64,000 nt of DNA from an uncultured Clostridia bacterium (GCA_947625555.1 CANQOT010000001.1:104908-168907); one strand, 5' to 3'; positions 43,640 through 52,308 are shown, numbered from the stretch's first letter. Program-made: numbers and translations. The notes: generated by a model not told the origin, from the letters alone.

Positions 43640-45088
43640 ATGCCCAATAACCAAATGCCGCACAATCTCGACGCCGAGGCCGCGCTCCTCGGGTGTTTGC
43701 TCATCGACGAGAGCGTACAGTCGGAGATCCTTGAATCTCTCCGCGAGGAAGATTTCTACCAGGAATCGCACCGCCTCATCCTTGCCGCAATGAAGAGCGT
43801 GGTGGGCGGCCACAAGACGGTGGACGTCGTCACGCTCACCGACCAGCTCGACCGCGACGGCACGCTTGCACGCGCGGGCGGATTACAGGCGATCACCGAG
43901 CTTTCGGACAATACGCCCTCCGCAGCGAACTACAAGCAATATCTCTCGATCGTGCGGAGGGACAGCGTCAACCGCGCCCTCGTCCGCGCAGGCCGCGATA
44001 TCATCGAGAACAGCCAGAAGGGTCTCGAAGAGCGCGACGCCATCGCTTTTGCCGAAAAGCAGGTGTACGATATCTCCAAACAGGAGGACGGCGCCATGCT
44101 CACGGGCCTTGCCGACGGGACGGTCATCCACGAGGTCATCAAGAAGTTCGAGGATATCCAAGGGGATCCCAACGCCTTCCGCGGGCTCGAAACGGGCTTC
44201 AAGCACCTCGACCGCATCACGAACGGTCTGCAAAGGTCCGATCTCATCGTCATCGCCGCCCGTCCCGGTATGGGGAAGACGTCGCTCGCCATGAATCTCG
44301 TCGAGAACGCCTGCCTGCGCAAGGGGAAGGTCGCGGCCGTGTTCTCCCTCGAAATGCCGCGCGTGCAGATCGTGCAGAGGCTCCTCTGCGCCCATGCGGG
44401 CGTGAGCATGGAGAAGGCGCTCTCGGGCAAGCTCGTCCAACAGGAGTGGAAGAATTTGATGCTCGCGGGCGACCGTTTGCAGAAGAGCAAGATCTTCATC
44501 GACGATTCCTCGCGCATCACGCCCGCCGAGATCCTCTCCAAATGCAGAAGGCTCGCCGCGAGCGAAGGGGGGCTCGACCTCGTGATGATCGACTATATCC
44601 AGCTCATGGGCGGCGAGGCCAAATACGGCGGTTCCGACTTCAACCGCCAGCAGGAGATCGCCTCGATCACCCGCGACCTCAAAATCATGGCAAAGGAGCT
44701 CAATGTGCCCGTTCTGGCGCTCTCCCAGCTCCGCCGTATCCAGACGAAGGAGCCGCAGCTCTCCGACCTCCGCGAATCGGGGGCCATCGAGCAGGACGCC
44801 GATATCGTCATGTTCATCAACAGGCCCGACGTCACCGCGACGCAGGAAGAACTCGCCAAGGGCAACATCGTGAAGGGCGCGGCGGAACTCGTTATCGCCA
44901 AGCACAGGAACGGCCCGCTCGGCCGCATCCAGCTCCGCTTCTACGGCGAGACGACCCGCTTTGTCGACGTCGACGATCAGGATCTTCCCACCGAAGAGCC
45001 CACCTTCTCGCGCAAGCCTCAAAAAGAGGAGCTTCCCTCGGCGGAAGAGGCCTTCCCGCCGCAGTCGGACGACGGGATCCCGTATTGA
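43640..45088 (+). CDS. dnaB: Replicative DNA helicase DnaB
   Basis: A 482-residue hexameric 5'-3' helicase. The N-terminal domain begins PHNLDAEAALLGCLL. The RecA-like motor has Walker A ARPGMGKTSLAMN near residue 210, Walker B LVMIDYIQLM and LRESGAIEQDADIVMFINR. The C-terminal 35 residues are Pro/Glu-rich. It is the expected client of the DnaD-type protein at 32943-34661. AAAAGGAAG precedes the ATG. Confidence 0.96.
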   Translation: MPNNQMPHNLDAEAALLGCLLIDESVQSEILESLREEDFYQESHRLILAAMKSVVGGHKTVDVVTLTDQLDRDGTLARAGGLQAITELSDNTPSAANYKQYLSIVRRDSVNRALVRAGRDIIENSQKGLEERDAIAFAEKQVYDISKQEDGAMLTGLADGTVIHEVIKKFEDIQGDPNAFRGLETGFKHLDRITNGLQRSDLIVIAARPGMGKTSLAMNLVENACLRKGKVAAVFSLEMPRVQIVQRLLCAHAGVSMEKALSGKLVQQEWKNLMLAGDRLQKSKIFIDDSSRITPAEILSKCRRLAASEGGLDLVMIDYIQLMGGEAKYGGSDFNRQQEIASITRDLKIMAKELNVPVLALSQLRRIQTKEPQLSDLRESGAIEQDADIVMFINRPDVTATQEELAKGNIVKGAAELVIAKHRNGPLGRIQLRFYGETTRFVDVDDQDLPTEEPTFSRKPQKEELPSAEEAFPPQSDDGIPY

Positions 45089-45091
45089 ACT

Positions 45092-46090
45092 ATGGAAACG
45101 CAGATATGCAAAGCGGAGGGGGAGGCGCTTCGCAAGGCGGCAGCCCTCATAAGAGCGGGGCAGGCCGTCGCATTTCATACCGAGACGGTGTACGGCCTCG
45201 GCGCGAATGCCTTTTCCGACGAGGCGGTGCTCAAAATTTTCGTGCTCAAAGGGCGTCCCGCCGATAATCCGCTCATCGTGCATGTGCACCCCGAATATGA
45301 TATTTCTTGCCTCGTGGACGGCGAGCCGCCCTATGCGGAGGCCCTTCGGAAGGCATTTTTGCCGGGACCGCTCACCATGGTCTACCCGTCCGAGGGGAAG
45401 GTCTCGAAGTATGTCTCCTGCGGGCTTCCGACGCTCGCCATCCGCGTGCCGTCGTCGCCCGCTGCACAGGCCTTCTTGAAGGAAGTAAATTTACCCATTG
45501 CGGCGCCGAGCGCGAATATCTCCAAGCATGTCTCGCCCGTCACCGCGCAGCATGTCTTTGACGATTTTAACGGGAGGATCCCGCTCATTCTCGACGGCGG
45601 CGCATGCGCGGGCGGCATCGAAAGCACCGTCCTCGACTGCACGGGAACCATTCCCCAAATATTGCGCGAAGGGCTTGTGACCCGCGAGATGATTGCCTCC
45701 GTTGCGGGAGATTGCGGTGTCTATCGGGCAAAGGTGGGGGAAAAGCCCAAGAGCCCGGGCATGGCGTATAAACACTACTCTCCTCGTTGCCGCACCGCGT
45801 TTTGCACGACGGCGGAGGAGGCGATCGCATTCTATGAACGGGAAGCCGCGCAGGGCGGCGCCCCCTGCATTCTCTGCGAGAGCGCCCTCCTCCCCACGCT
45901 CGGCGGGCGGGAATGCCTCGATCTCGGCGCAAACGGCGAGACGATGGCACGGCGCCTCTATGCGCTACTCAGGAAGGGGGAAGCGCGCGCGAGCCTTCTT
46001 ATCGGCATTGAGCCGAAGGAGCGCGGCGGCGTGATGGCGGGCGTTCTCAACCGCTTTACAAGGGCATTCGGAGGGACGCATGAAACATAG
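45092..46090 (+). CDS. L-threonylcarbamoyladenylate synthase (Sua5/YwlC)
   Basis: A 332-residue enzyme of t6A37 tRNA modification. The YrdC domain (about 10-200) includes FHTETVYGLGANA, KIFVLKGRPADNPLIVH and APSANISKHVSPV. The C-terminal Sua5 domain follows, after the PGMAYKHYSP linker. It starts 3 nt after dnaB and overlaps the phosphatase gene by 11 nt; tsaC-ywlE-rpiB is a common order. Confidence 0.93.
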   Translation: METQICKAEGEALRKAAALIRAGQAVAFHTETVYGLGANAFSDEAVLKIFVLKGRPADNPLIVHVHPEYDISCLVDGEPPYAEALRKAFLPGPLTMVYPSEGKVSKYVSCGLPTLAIRVPSSPAAQAFLKEVNLPIAAPSANISKHVSPVTAQHVFDDFNGRIPLILDGGACAGGIESTVLDCTGTIPQILREGLVTREMIASVAGDCGVYRAKVGEKPKSPGMAYKHYSPRCRTAFCTTAEEAIAFYEREAAQGGAPCILCESALLPTLGGRECLDLGANGETMARRLYALLRKGEARASLLIGIEPKERGGVMAGVLNRFTRAFGGTHET

Positions 46091-46529
46091 GACCATCTTG
46101 TTTGTATGCACGGGCAATACCTGTCGCTCGCCCATGGCGGAGGCGGCAATGCGGGCGGAACTCAAAAAGAAGAAGGTCCGCTGGTATCGCGTACAGTCTG
46201 CGGGACTTCGGGCGGAAAACGGGCATACCATGTCGGCGAACAGTATGCAGGCGCTCTCCGAAGCCAAGATCCCGTTTGCCCTTGACTTTTGCTCGAAACA
46301 GCTCACACAAGAGATGATCGAGGGGGCATATATGGTCGTCTGCATGACGGAAGCGCAACGCGCCGCCCTCAAAAATTATACAAACGTTACGAGCCTATAT
46401 GCACTCTGCGGGAAGGAGATCCCCGATCCCTTCGGGCAGGGTATCGACGTCTACCGCGTCACCCTTCGCATCATCCGCGAGTGCTTGCCGCGCGTCATCG
46501 ACGTGTGTTGTCCTCCCATCGAGGAATGA
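46080..46529 (+). CDS. ywlE: Low-molecular-weight phosphatase, YwlE-like (probable protein-arginine phosphatase)
   Basis: A 149-residue LMW-PTP-fold phosphatase with the loop VCTGNTCRSPMAEA (C10, R16) and the general-acid Asp in IPDPFGQG. Thr occupies the position (TGNTC) that in Bacillus YwlE selects phosphoarginine over phosphotyrosine, where classical enzymes have Ile. It may therefore counter a McsB-type arginine kinase in the Clp protein-quality system. No mcsB is in the window. Confidence 0.85.
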   Translation: MKHRTILFVCTGNTCRSPMAEAAMRAELKKKKVRWYRVQSAGLRAENGHTMSANSMQALSEAKIPFALDFCSKQLTQEMIEGAYMVVCMTEAQRAALKNYTNVTSLYALCGKEIPDPFGQGIDVYRVTLRIIRECLPRVIDVCCPPIEE

Positions 46530-46546
46530 CCGAAAAGGAGATTTTC

Positions 46547-46999
46547 ATGAAAGTTGCCATTGCATGCGATCACGGCGGTTTCGCCCGTAAAAATCTGATT
46601 GCAAATTATTTGAAAGAAGCGGGGTACGAAGTCGTCGATTTTGGGACGGACGGGGAGGCTTCCTGCGATTATCCCGACTATGCGCTCGCGGCGGCCGAGG
46701 CGGTCGCTTCGGGACAGTGCGAGAGGGGGATCGCCGTCTGCACGACGGGCATCGGCATGTCCATTGCCGCCAACAAGGTCCCCGGCGTCCGCTGCGCCCT
46801 CTGCACGGATGAACATGCGGCGCAGATGACCCGTCTCCATAACGATGCGAATATGCTCGCGCTCGGCGCGGCGTCCGTCGACGAGGCGCGCTCCCTCGCG
46901 ATCGTTAAAGTTTTTCTCGAAACGCCTTTCTCGGGGGAAGAGCGGCACAGCCGCCGCATCGGCAAGATCGCGGCCATCGAACGCAAATACCTCAAATAG
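46547..46999 (+). CDS. rpiB: Ribose-5-phosphate isomerase B
   Basis: A 150-residue RpiB/LacAB-type isomerase interconverting ribose 5-phosphate and ribulose 5-phosphate. The family start VAIACDHGGFARK, the active-site Cys in GIAVCTTGIGMSIAANK, and the HNDANMLALGA block are present. The ATG at 46547 follows AAAAGGAG; the upstream continuation of the frame overlaps ywlE and is not conserved. Confidence 0.93.
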   Translation: MKVAIACDHGGFARKNLIANYLKEAGYEVVDFGTDGEASCDYPDYALAAAEAVASGQCERGIAVCTTGIGMSIAANKVPGVRCALCTDEHAAQMTRLHNDANMLALGAASVDEARSLAIVKVFLETPFSGEERHSRRIGKIAAIERKYLK

Positions 47000-47018
47000 T
47001 TTCTTTGGGAGAAAGCCT

Positions 47019-47702
47019 GTGAAAAGATTGATCTTGATCGGAGGCGGGGAGCTCAAAGAGCGGGAGACCTATCAAATCGACGCCTATATCGCCACCGAAG
47101 CGAAAAAGATCGCGGGCGAGCGGCGGCCCTGCGGGCTCTTCATTCCCACCGCAAGCCACGATTGCATGCCCTACTACAATACCTTTCATAAGGTCTATAC
47201 GGGGCTCTTCGATATCAAGACGGACGTCGCCCTGACCGTCGGCAGGGAGATCGACCCCGAAAAGATGGCGGCCAAGTTCGGGAAGGCGGACTTCCTCTAT
47301 ATCGGCGGAGGGGACACCGTTTTTATGCTCGATTGTTGGAAACAAAGCGGTCTCCTTGCCTATATCGAGAAATTTTATGAGGAGGGGAAGCTCGTCTGCG
47401 GGCTCTCCGCGGGCGCGATCTGCTGGTTCGAGGATATGTATTCCGATTCCGTCGTAGAGGGAGAATATGCGATGTATAAGGGCCTCGGCTGGGTGAAGGG
47501 GAAAATTTCTCCCCATTACGATCAAAGAATGCTTGACTTTGATAAGATCGTATTGTATAATCGATATTGCGCGTGGGGCGTTGAGAACCGAGCTGCGCTC
47601 GAAATGGAGGACGGCGAGCCCGTCCGCAGTATTTCGGACGGCGGAAAGGTTTGGAAGCTCGAAGGCTCCGACGGGATACATCTCGTCAAAACGGCATTTT
47701 GA
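47019..47702 (+). CDS. Peptidase S51 (dipeptidase E-like)
   Basis: A 227-residue class I glutamine-amidotransferase-like fold with a serine nucleophile. RLILIGGGELKERETYQID begins the protein, LYIGGGDTVFML follows, and the nucleophile elbow is GLSAGAICWFEDM near residue 133. This places it in family S51, peptidases acting on Asp-containing dipeptides or related substrates. The GTG at 47019 follows TGGGAGA. It is the last gene before the tRNA. Confidence 0.85.
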   Translation: MKRLILIGGGELKERETYQIDAYIATEAKKIAGERRPCGLFIPTASHDCMPYYNTFHKVYTGLFDIKTDVALTVGREIDPEKMAAKFGKADFLYIGGGDTVFMLDCWKQSGLLAYIEKFYEEGKLVCGLSAGAICWFEDMYSDSVVEGEYAMYKGLGWVKGKISPHYDQRMLDFDKIVLYNRYCAWGVENRAALEMEDGEPVRSISDGGKVWKLEGSDGIHLVKTAF

Positions 47703-47821
47703 CCGCGCGCCTCGGCTCCGTGCCGTGTAAAAATGACGGACAAGGTCGCCGCGAAAGCGGAAAAGCGGGTTTGACCTCCGCCTCGGCGAGATCCCGACCG
47801 AGTAAAAGTTGCGGGACATAT

Positions 47822-47904
47822 GCGGATGTGGCGAAATTGGCAGACGCGCAGGTTTCAGGTTCCTGTGGGAGACCATGCAGGTTCAAGTCCTGTCATCCGC
47901 ACCA
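47822..47904 (+). tRNA. tRNA-Leu (anticodon CAG)
   Basis: The acceptor stem GCGGATG pairs with CATCCGC. The D arm contains AAATTGGCAGAC. The anticodon loop TTCAGGT gives CAG, reading CUG. A long variable arm (TGGGAGACCATGC) marks a class II tRNA, and the T arm AGGTTCAAGTCCT is regular. CCA is encoded (47902-47904). No convincing promoter is seen in the 119 bp upstream. Confidence 0.93.
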
Positions 47905-47908
47905 CTCT

Positions 47909-47946
47909 GAACGTAAGTTGAACCATTTCAGCTTGCGTTCTTTTTT
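47909..47946 (+). terminator. Terminator of the tRNA-Leu transcript
   Basis: GAACGTAAGTTGAA and TTCAGCTTGCGTTC form a 14-bp stem with two G-U pairs and a four-base loop, followed by TTTTTT. Confidence 0.92.
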
Positions 47947-48026
47947 ATTGTAAAAGCGAGGATACCTCAATTCAAACGAAGTTGGGAAAAAATATGAAAA
48001 TCTATGAAAATAAAGGAAAAATTGTA

Positions 48027-48055
48027 TTGACTTATGAAATTTCTTATGCTATAAT
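48027..48055 (+). promoter_or_regulatory. Strong promoter of the AT-rich HTH gene
   Basis: TTGACT (48027-48032) and TATAAT (48050-48055) are 17 bp apart in an A+T-rich stretch. A 23-nt leader with TGGAGG leads to the ATG. Confidence 0.85.
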
Positions 48056-48084
48056 TTGTGTATCAAAATTTGGAGGTTGAAATT

Positions 48085-48546
48085 ATGAGCAATTCTTTGG
48101 AACAAATGTACACCGTCGAAGATATCGCCAAAATGACTTCTTTGACAGACAGAACAATCCGTAATTATTTAAGAAGCGGACTGTTAAAAGGGCGAAAGAT
48201 AGGAGGACAATGGAGATTTAGTATGCAGGATGTTAAAAATTTCCTTGACAGTAGCGAAGTAATCAGTAAACTTTCTTCCGAATACAAACAAGAAGTTCTG
48301 GACTTCATCGACAATGTAAATACAAAAATATCGGGAGAGCGCCAAAGTTGTGTCATCGTAGACTTGTATGTCGAACATGACAAGGCGAATAGCCTTAACG
48401 AAAAATTGTGTGATTTTACCGCTTCGGATACAATCAATCAAATGCGTTTATATTACGAGTATTCCGAAGAGTATCAAAGAGCGAGGTTTATCATTTTTGC
48501 TACGCCCGAAACTTCAATGAAATTGCTTTCCATGATAAACGAATAA
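48085..48546 (+). CDS. MerR/excisionase-type HTH protein, AT-rich
   Basis: A 153-residue protein. Residues about 8-60 form a winged helix of the MerR/excisionase type (TVEDIAKMTSLTDRTIRNYLRSGLL then KIGGQWRFSMQDVKNFL). The remaining 90 residues (CVIVDLYVEHD..., ARFIIFATPET) look like a small alpha/beta dimer or sensor domain. Codons are clearly AT-biased, unlike the GC-rich neighbours, and the gene sits just after tRNA-Leu. TGGAGG and a consensus promoter precede the ATG at 48085. Acquisition by transfer is likely; its target is unknown. Confidence 0.75.
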   Translation: MSNSLEQMYTVEDIAKMTSLTDRTIRNYLRSGLLKGRKIGGQWRFSMQDVKNFLDSSEVISKLSSEYKQEVLDFIDNVNTKISGERQSCVIVDLYVEHDKANSLNEKLCDFTASDTINQMRLYYEYSEEYQRARFIIFATPETSMKLLSMINE

Positions 48547-48729
48547 TTACCTATGGTTTTGAAAGCAAAAATCCCAAATGGCACTTTGGCGGGTGCTTGA
48601 CTAAAACGAGCGCGCCGCCCAAGGCGCAAGTCCTGTCGTTGGTTTACGAAACACATGACAGGACTTGAAGGTGGAGGCGGGCATTTGATCGCTCAATACT
48701 AATAGGCAAAAAGGATAAAAGATAAGGCC
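48547..48729. other. Noncoding stretch with tRNA-Leu T-arm copies
   Basis: No gene is visible. CAAGTCCTGTC (48627-48637) repeats part of the tRNA-Leu T arm in direct orientation. ATGACAGGACTTGAA (48655-48669) is the exact reverse complement of 15 tRNA bases (47882-47896). The two copies also pair with each other as an 11-bp stem. This looks like the debris of site-specific integration at a tRNA gene, or a structured RNA; the sequence alone does not decide. Confidence 0.5.
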
Positions 48730-49629
48730 TTAACGAATGGGAGATGACCAGAGGGAGGTCGAGCCGATGAGCGGCGTAAATTCCTCGTAATATCGCATTA
48801 GCTTTTGAATGGATGCGACCGCTTTGTCGCTCCATTTTTCTCTTTTCGCCGTCTGTAAAAGGTATTCGGCGTTCTTTTTGCGATTTTCCTTAAAGTCGAA
48901 GCCGACGGGCAAAAGATATGCGAGGGGCGCGTCGTTTTCTCCGAACCCCGAGGAAGTTTCGACGGTCATGTAATAGCAATTCTTTGCGTAGTAGGAATTC
49001 CAATCGATATTTTTGTCGCGAAGGATCGAGGGGTCCGTCGTTTTCTGCCGCGGCAGGACGGCCGAACCCATCGCGCCCGTCGCAAAGTTTTCCCTCATTT
49101 CGAGGCAGGAGAGGGGCTCTTTCCCGTCCGTATAGAACCCGCCGGAGGTCGGATCGAGCATGATCCATTTCTTCCGCCGACGGTCGAAGATCTCCGCGAC
49201 GACATGATTGTCGGTATCGAGGGGAGAGTTCGGATAGAGCCCGACCCTGCGCGCATAGATGCCGAGCGCAAGGCAGCATTCGACGAGGATCTTCGCCTTG
49301 CCCACGCAGTTGAGCCCGTGCCCGCCGTCGCCGAGCGCATAGTCGAGCAGAGTTATCGAATTAAATTCGAGATCGCTCGTGAGGGAGAAGTCGCCTTGGT
49401 GGGCGATTTTGAGACCGATGCGCCGGCAGATGCAAAGCGCGCGTTCGAGATCCCCGCCGCTGCCCGCGATCTTCTGAATGGGATAGCGCGATTTTAATTG
49501 TTCGAATTTTTCATTGTCAAAGTCGTAGGAGCAGACGATCTCCTGCCCTCTTTCGAAGGCGGGGGACGTGCGGATCAAGTCACTGTATATTTCGAGACAA
49601 CGTCTGCCGACGAGGATATTTTTATTCAT
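48730..49629 (-). CDS. Transglutaminase-like cysteine protein
   Basis: A 299-residue cytoplasmic protein. The transglutaminase-like core has Cys in GHGLNCVGKAKILVECC (C108), His in DTDNHVVAEIFD (H142) and Asp in WIMLDPT (D159), the usual Cys-His-Asp triad. The first 90 residues are helical; the last 130 are unrecognised. It overlaps the upstream NUDIX gene by 8 nt (ATGAATAA) and ends the rnr-smpB operon. Such folds act as cysteine proteases, amidases or crosslinkers. The substrate is unknown. Confidence 0.7.
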   Translation of the reverse strand: MNKNILVGRRCLEIYSDLIRTSPAFERGQEIVCSYDFDNEKFEQLKSRYPIQKIAGSGGDLERALCICRRIGLKIAHQGDFSLTSDLEFNSITLLDYALGDGGHGLNCVGKAKILVECCLALGIYARRVGLYPNSPLDTDNHVVAEIFDRRRKKWIMLDPTSGGFYTDGKEPLSCLEMRENFATGAMGSAVLPRQKTTDPSILRDKNIDWNSYYAKNCYYMTVETSSGFGENDAPLAYLLPVGFDFKENRKKNAEYLLQTAKREKWSDKAVASIQKLMRYYEEFTPLIGSTSLWSSPIR

Positions 49630-51172
49630 GTTCCAACTGCCTTTTGATGAATGCCATGTGCTTTTTGAGGAGCGTCAGCATGCGGTAGAGCTGCAACGAC
49701 ATCCTTCTTCCCTGCAAGGAGGGGATCTCGGTCACATCATTTGCGTTTTCGATCTCCGAAAGGGGGATAAATTCTACCGACTCGATCTCGGTGTAATCCA
49801 TGATGGCCTTTTTCTTTTTGATCTCGGTGAGCGTCCAATCGAATTTCCCCCGAAGGAAGGATTCTTTTGCCGCCTCTCTATTACAGCTCAAAAAAGTCAT
49901 GCCGAAGAAATCGGGCTTCCCGCCTCGACTGAAAATGCGAGCATAACCGCATATACGGGTGGATCTCACGCATTCGTGCGGGATATGCGTCTCCTCGCAG
50001 AGTTCGCGTTTCATGGCACAGGCCAGAAAATCGCGAAAATCGCGCTTATAACGGCGCATCGATTTTGCCTCTTCGTAACGCTTGCGCGCCGTAGCTTCCT
50101 TCTCACACGCCTGAATATAATTTTGGAGTACCGCGGCCTTTTCGGAAGGTTCCGCTTTCTTGTCGATATTCAGCACTTCGGTCCGAAGATTCTTTAACAC
50201 TTTTCTTGCATTGCGAAGATCTTGATGCGCGTCTGCGATCGCCTTTTTATCGGGGATTTCGGCGAGCAAGTCGTCGAAGTCTGCGGAACCCGACCCCGAC
50301 GGGAGGAGCAGCCCGCCGTTAAAGTCGTTGCGTTCGCTTTGCTTGTTGATGATGACGTACCCATCGCAGGTTATCGCGCACGTCGAAACGCCGATGATGT
50401 TCGCGGCCAAACTTTCCGAGAGGGAATAGAGTCTTCCCTCTTTGTCGAGAGTGTAGCTTTCTCCGTTCAAGATTTCGGTGGAATCGACCTTCGCCGACAT
50501 AAAGATCATGTCGTTGGTAGCCATATTGTAATAATAGTTCGTTATTTGCAGAGTTACCGTATGCGTCATCAGATCGATATCGGTCTTCAATCGAACGAGG
50601 TCGCTGTCGAAGATGATTGTACCGGCGCGGAGCTTGGAGGCGACGAGAGGATAGAGAATTCTCTTGCACTTGCTGTCTAGGCGTGTCTTTTGCCCGATAA
50701 CATTGAGGGTGATCACGCAATTTTCGTCAAAAAGAAAATCGTCGACGGGGTCGGAGCATAAAAAATATTCGCCCATGTAAAATTCCCAACGGAAGCCCGC
50801 CTCCTTTTCAACGGGGGAGACGCCGGAGGTTGCTTTTTCGACGATCTCCGTTTCAGCTTTGTTGTGGACGAAGTTTGCATTAAAATTCATGCGTTTGAGC
50901 GCGAGAGCCGAACGGATGCTCCCGAATGCCGTGCCGATCGTGGCCGCGATGGAGAGGAAAAGTTTCCCGACCTCGGCGGGATATAGATCGGTGGCAGAAA
51001 GGGCGAGCGCGTTGAAAACAAGGTTCGCCACGCAGAGAAGGAGTGTTGCGATGAAGGCGAGCAGGGAATAGAAATAACCTGCCCGAAAGAGGGTATAAAA
51101 TAACATACGCCGTATTGAAAGGGCGCGGCCTTTCTTCCGGCTCTTGCGTTTATGCCATAAATTCTTTTTCAT
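49622..51172 (-). CDS. Two-TM protein with NUDIX-like domain split by a helical insertion
   Basis: A 516-residue protein. The basic N terminus is followed by two hydrophobic segments (about 24-60 and 67-92). Residues about 125-255 are beta-rich and include TNYYYNMATND. From about 258 it resembles a NUDIX domain: VSTCAITCDGYVIINKQ, then GGLLLPSGSGSADF. The second half of the Nudix box, AMKRELCEETHI (R389, E390, E393, E394), comes only after some 80 charged helical residues (about 301-378). A normal box holds these within 23 residues. It lies in an operon with smpB, a phosphodiesterase and a transglutaminase. Substrate unknown; nucleotide binding is inferred. Confidence 0.6.
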   Translation of the reverse strand: MKKNLWHKRKSRKKGRALSIRRMLFYTLFRAGYFYSLLAFIATLLLCVANLVFNALALSATDLYPAEVGKLFLSIAATIGTAFGSIRSALALKRMNFNANFVHNKAETEIVEKATSGVSPVEKEAGFRWEFYMGEYFLCSDPVDDFLFDENCVITLNVIGQKTRLDSKCKRILYPLVASKLRAGTIIFDSDLVRLKTDIDLMTHTVTLQITNYYYNMATNDMIFMSAKVDSTEILNGESYTLDKEGRLYSLSESLAANIIGVSTCAITCDGYVIINKQSERNDFNGGLLLPSGSGSADFDDLLAEIPDKKAIADAHQDLRNARKVLKNLRTEVLNIDKKAEPSEKAAVLQNYIQACEKEATARKRYEEAKSMRRYKRDFRDFLACAMKRELCEETHIPHECVRSTRICGYARIFSRGGKPDFFGMTFLSCNREAAKESFLRGKFDWTLTEIKKKKAIMDYTEIESVEFIPLSEIENANDVTEIPSLQGRRMSLQLYRMLTLLKKHMAFIKRQLEHE

Positions 51173-51189
51173 TGGTTGTACTTCCGGAA

Positions 51190-52308
51190 TTATTTTCTCC
51201 CGATGTAGATGAGCGGAACTTGCATTTCCTCGGCGGTATAGGCGGCGTGGTGACCCTTGAAGCGATACGGAATGGGGTGATGCAGCAAGATCTTGTCCGA
51301 GGTGGCGACGGCGATATAGTCGCCGAGAAGGGCCGCATGTTCTCCTATAAAACTTCCGCCGAAATAGTTTTGGCGGATGAGATCTTCCGAACGGAGCAGG
51401 TCGAAATCCCGTCCGTATTTTTCTTGAAAATATGTAACGAACTTCTCATTCTGACCGTCTTTTACCTTGAAAGCAGTCGCACGGGAATCGAGATAGGGCG
51501 GCGCTGTGAGCAAGGAGACGAGCTCTTCGTCGGCGTAGAGCTCGATGTTTTCGCCGATATCCACCTGCCCATGGTCGGCGGAGACGATAAGAAGGGTATC
51601 TTCGAGGCGGCCGAAGAGCTTCTCGAGCCCGCTGTCGATCTCGCCGATACATGCTTTTGCCTCCTGCGAGCCCACCCCAAAGCGGTGCATCACGCCGTCG
51701 GGCTGATCGAAATAGGTATAGATGAACTGTTTTTCCCCTTGACGGCAGATATTTTCGATATGCGCGAGCAATCCGTCAAAATTCTCCCATTCATAGCGGT
51801 TTTCGTCGTCGCCGTCCCAATACGCGGGGACGACCACGCTCACCTTCCGCTCCTTTACGCCCTTATAGAAGGGGACGACGGGCAAAGTTCTTTTCACAAA
51901 GCCCTTTTCGATGGGAATGCGGGTGGAGGACTCCGTCTCGGGAAAGAGATCGACGCTCATTCCGAGCGCTTCAAAGTAGAGGCTCCAACCCATCCAGCCG
52001 TGCTCCATGGGATATTTCCCCGTGAGGTAGCTCGTCGTTGCGCAGGTCGTCGTGGAAGGAAAGACGGAAGTCAGAACATCTTTGACATTTTTGCGAAGGA
52101 AGGCGTCGGGCGCAAGATTTTTTTCGAGCGGGGACACCCCAAGCCCGTCCAAAATGAGAAAAACGACGTTTTTATAGTCGTTTTTCAGCTCTTCGGCAAG
52201 GTTCGGGAGGGTAGGCTTTCCTGTCGGACAGCGCAAATGCTCTGCGAGCGTTGCCGTAATATTGACGATGCTGTGCCGGAAATCGGGCTTCATGAACGGT
52301 TTGCCCAT
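51190..52308 (-). CDS. Alkaline phosphatase-superfamily phosphodiesterase (NPP type)
   Basis: A 372-residue protein of the nucleotide pyrophosphatase/phosphodiesterase group. The metal and nucleophile sites are visible: FLILDGLG (D54), the Thr nucleophile in FPSTTTCATTSYLTG (about 86-88), YFDQPDGVMHRFG, SADHGQVD, and the late His in GHHAAY. No signal peptide is present, so it acts in the cytoplasm. The start overlaps the smpB stop as TGATG. Likely substrates are phosphodiesters or nucleotides. Confidence 0.8.
   Translation of the reverse strand: MGKPFMKPDFRHSIVNITATLAEHLRCPTGKPTLPNLAEELKNDYKNVVFLILDGLGVSPLEKNLAPDAFLRKNVKDVLTSVFPSTTTCATTSYLTGKYPMEHGWMGWSLYFEALGMSVDLFPETESSTRIPIEKGFVKRTLPVVPFYKGVKERKVSVVVPAYWDGDDENRYEWENFDGLLAHIENICRQGEKQFIYTYFDQPDGVMHRFGVGSQEAKACIGEIDSGLEKLFGRLEDTLLIVSADHGQVDIGENIELYADEELVSLLTAPPYLDSRATAFKVKDGQNEKFVTYFQEKYGRDFDLLRSEDLIRQNYFGGSFIGEHAALLGDYIAVATSDKILLHHPIPYRFKGHHAAYTAEEMQVPLIYIGRK

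Noticed and set aside
48547..48729. ssrA (tmRNA) near smpB
   Set aside because: No tRNA-Ala-like ends and no tag-peptide reading frame are visible; only T-arm fragments of tRNA-Leu occur.
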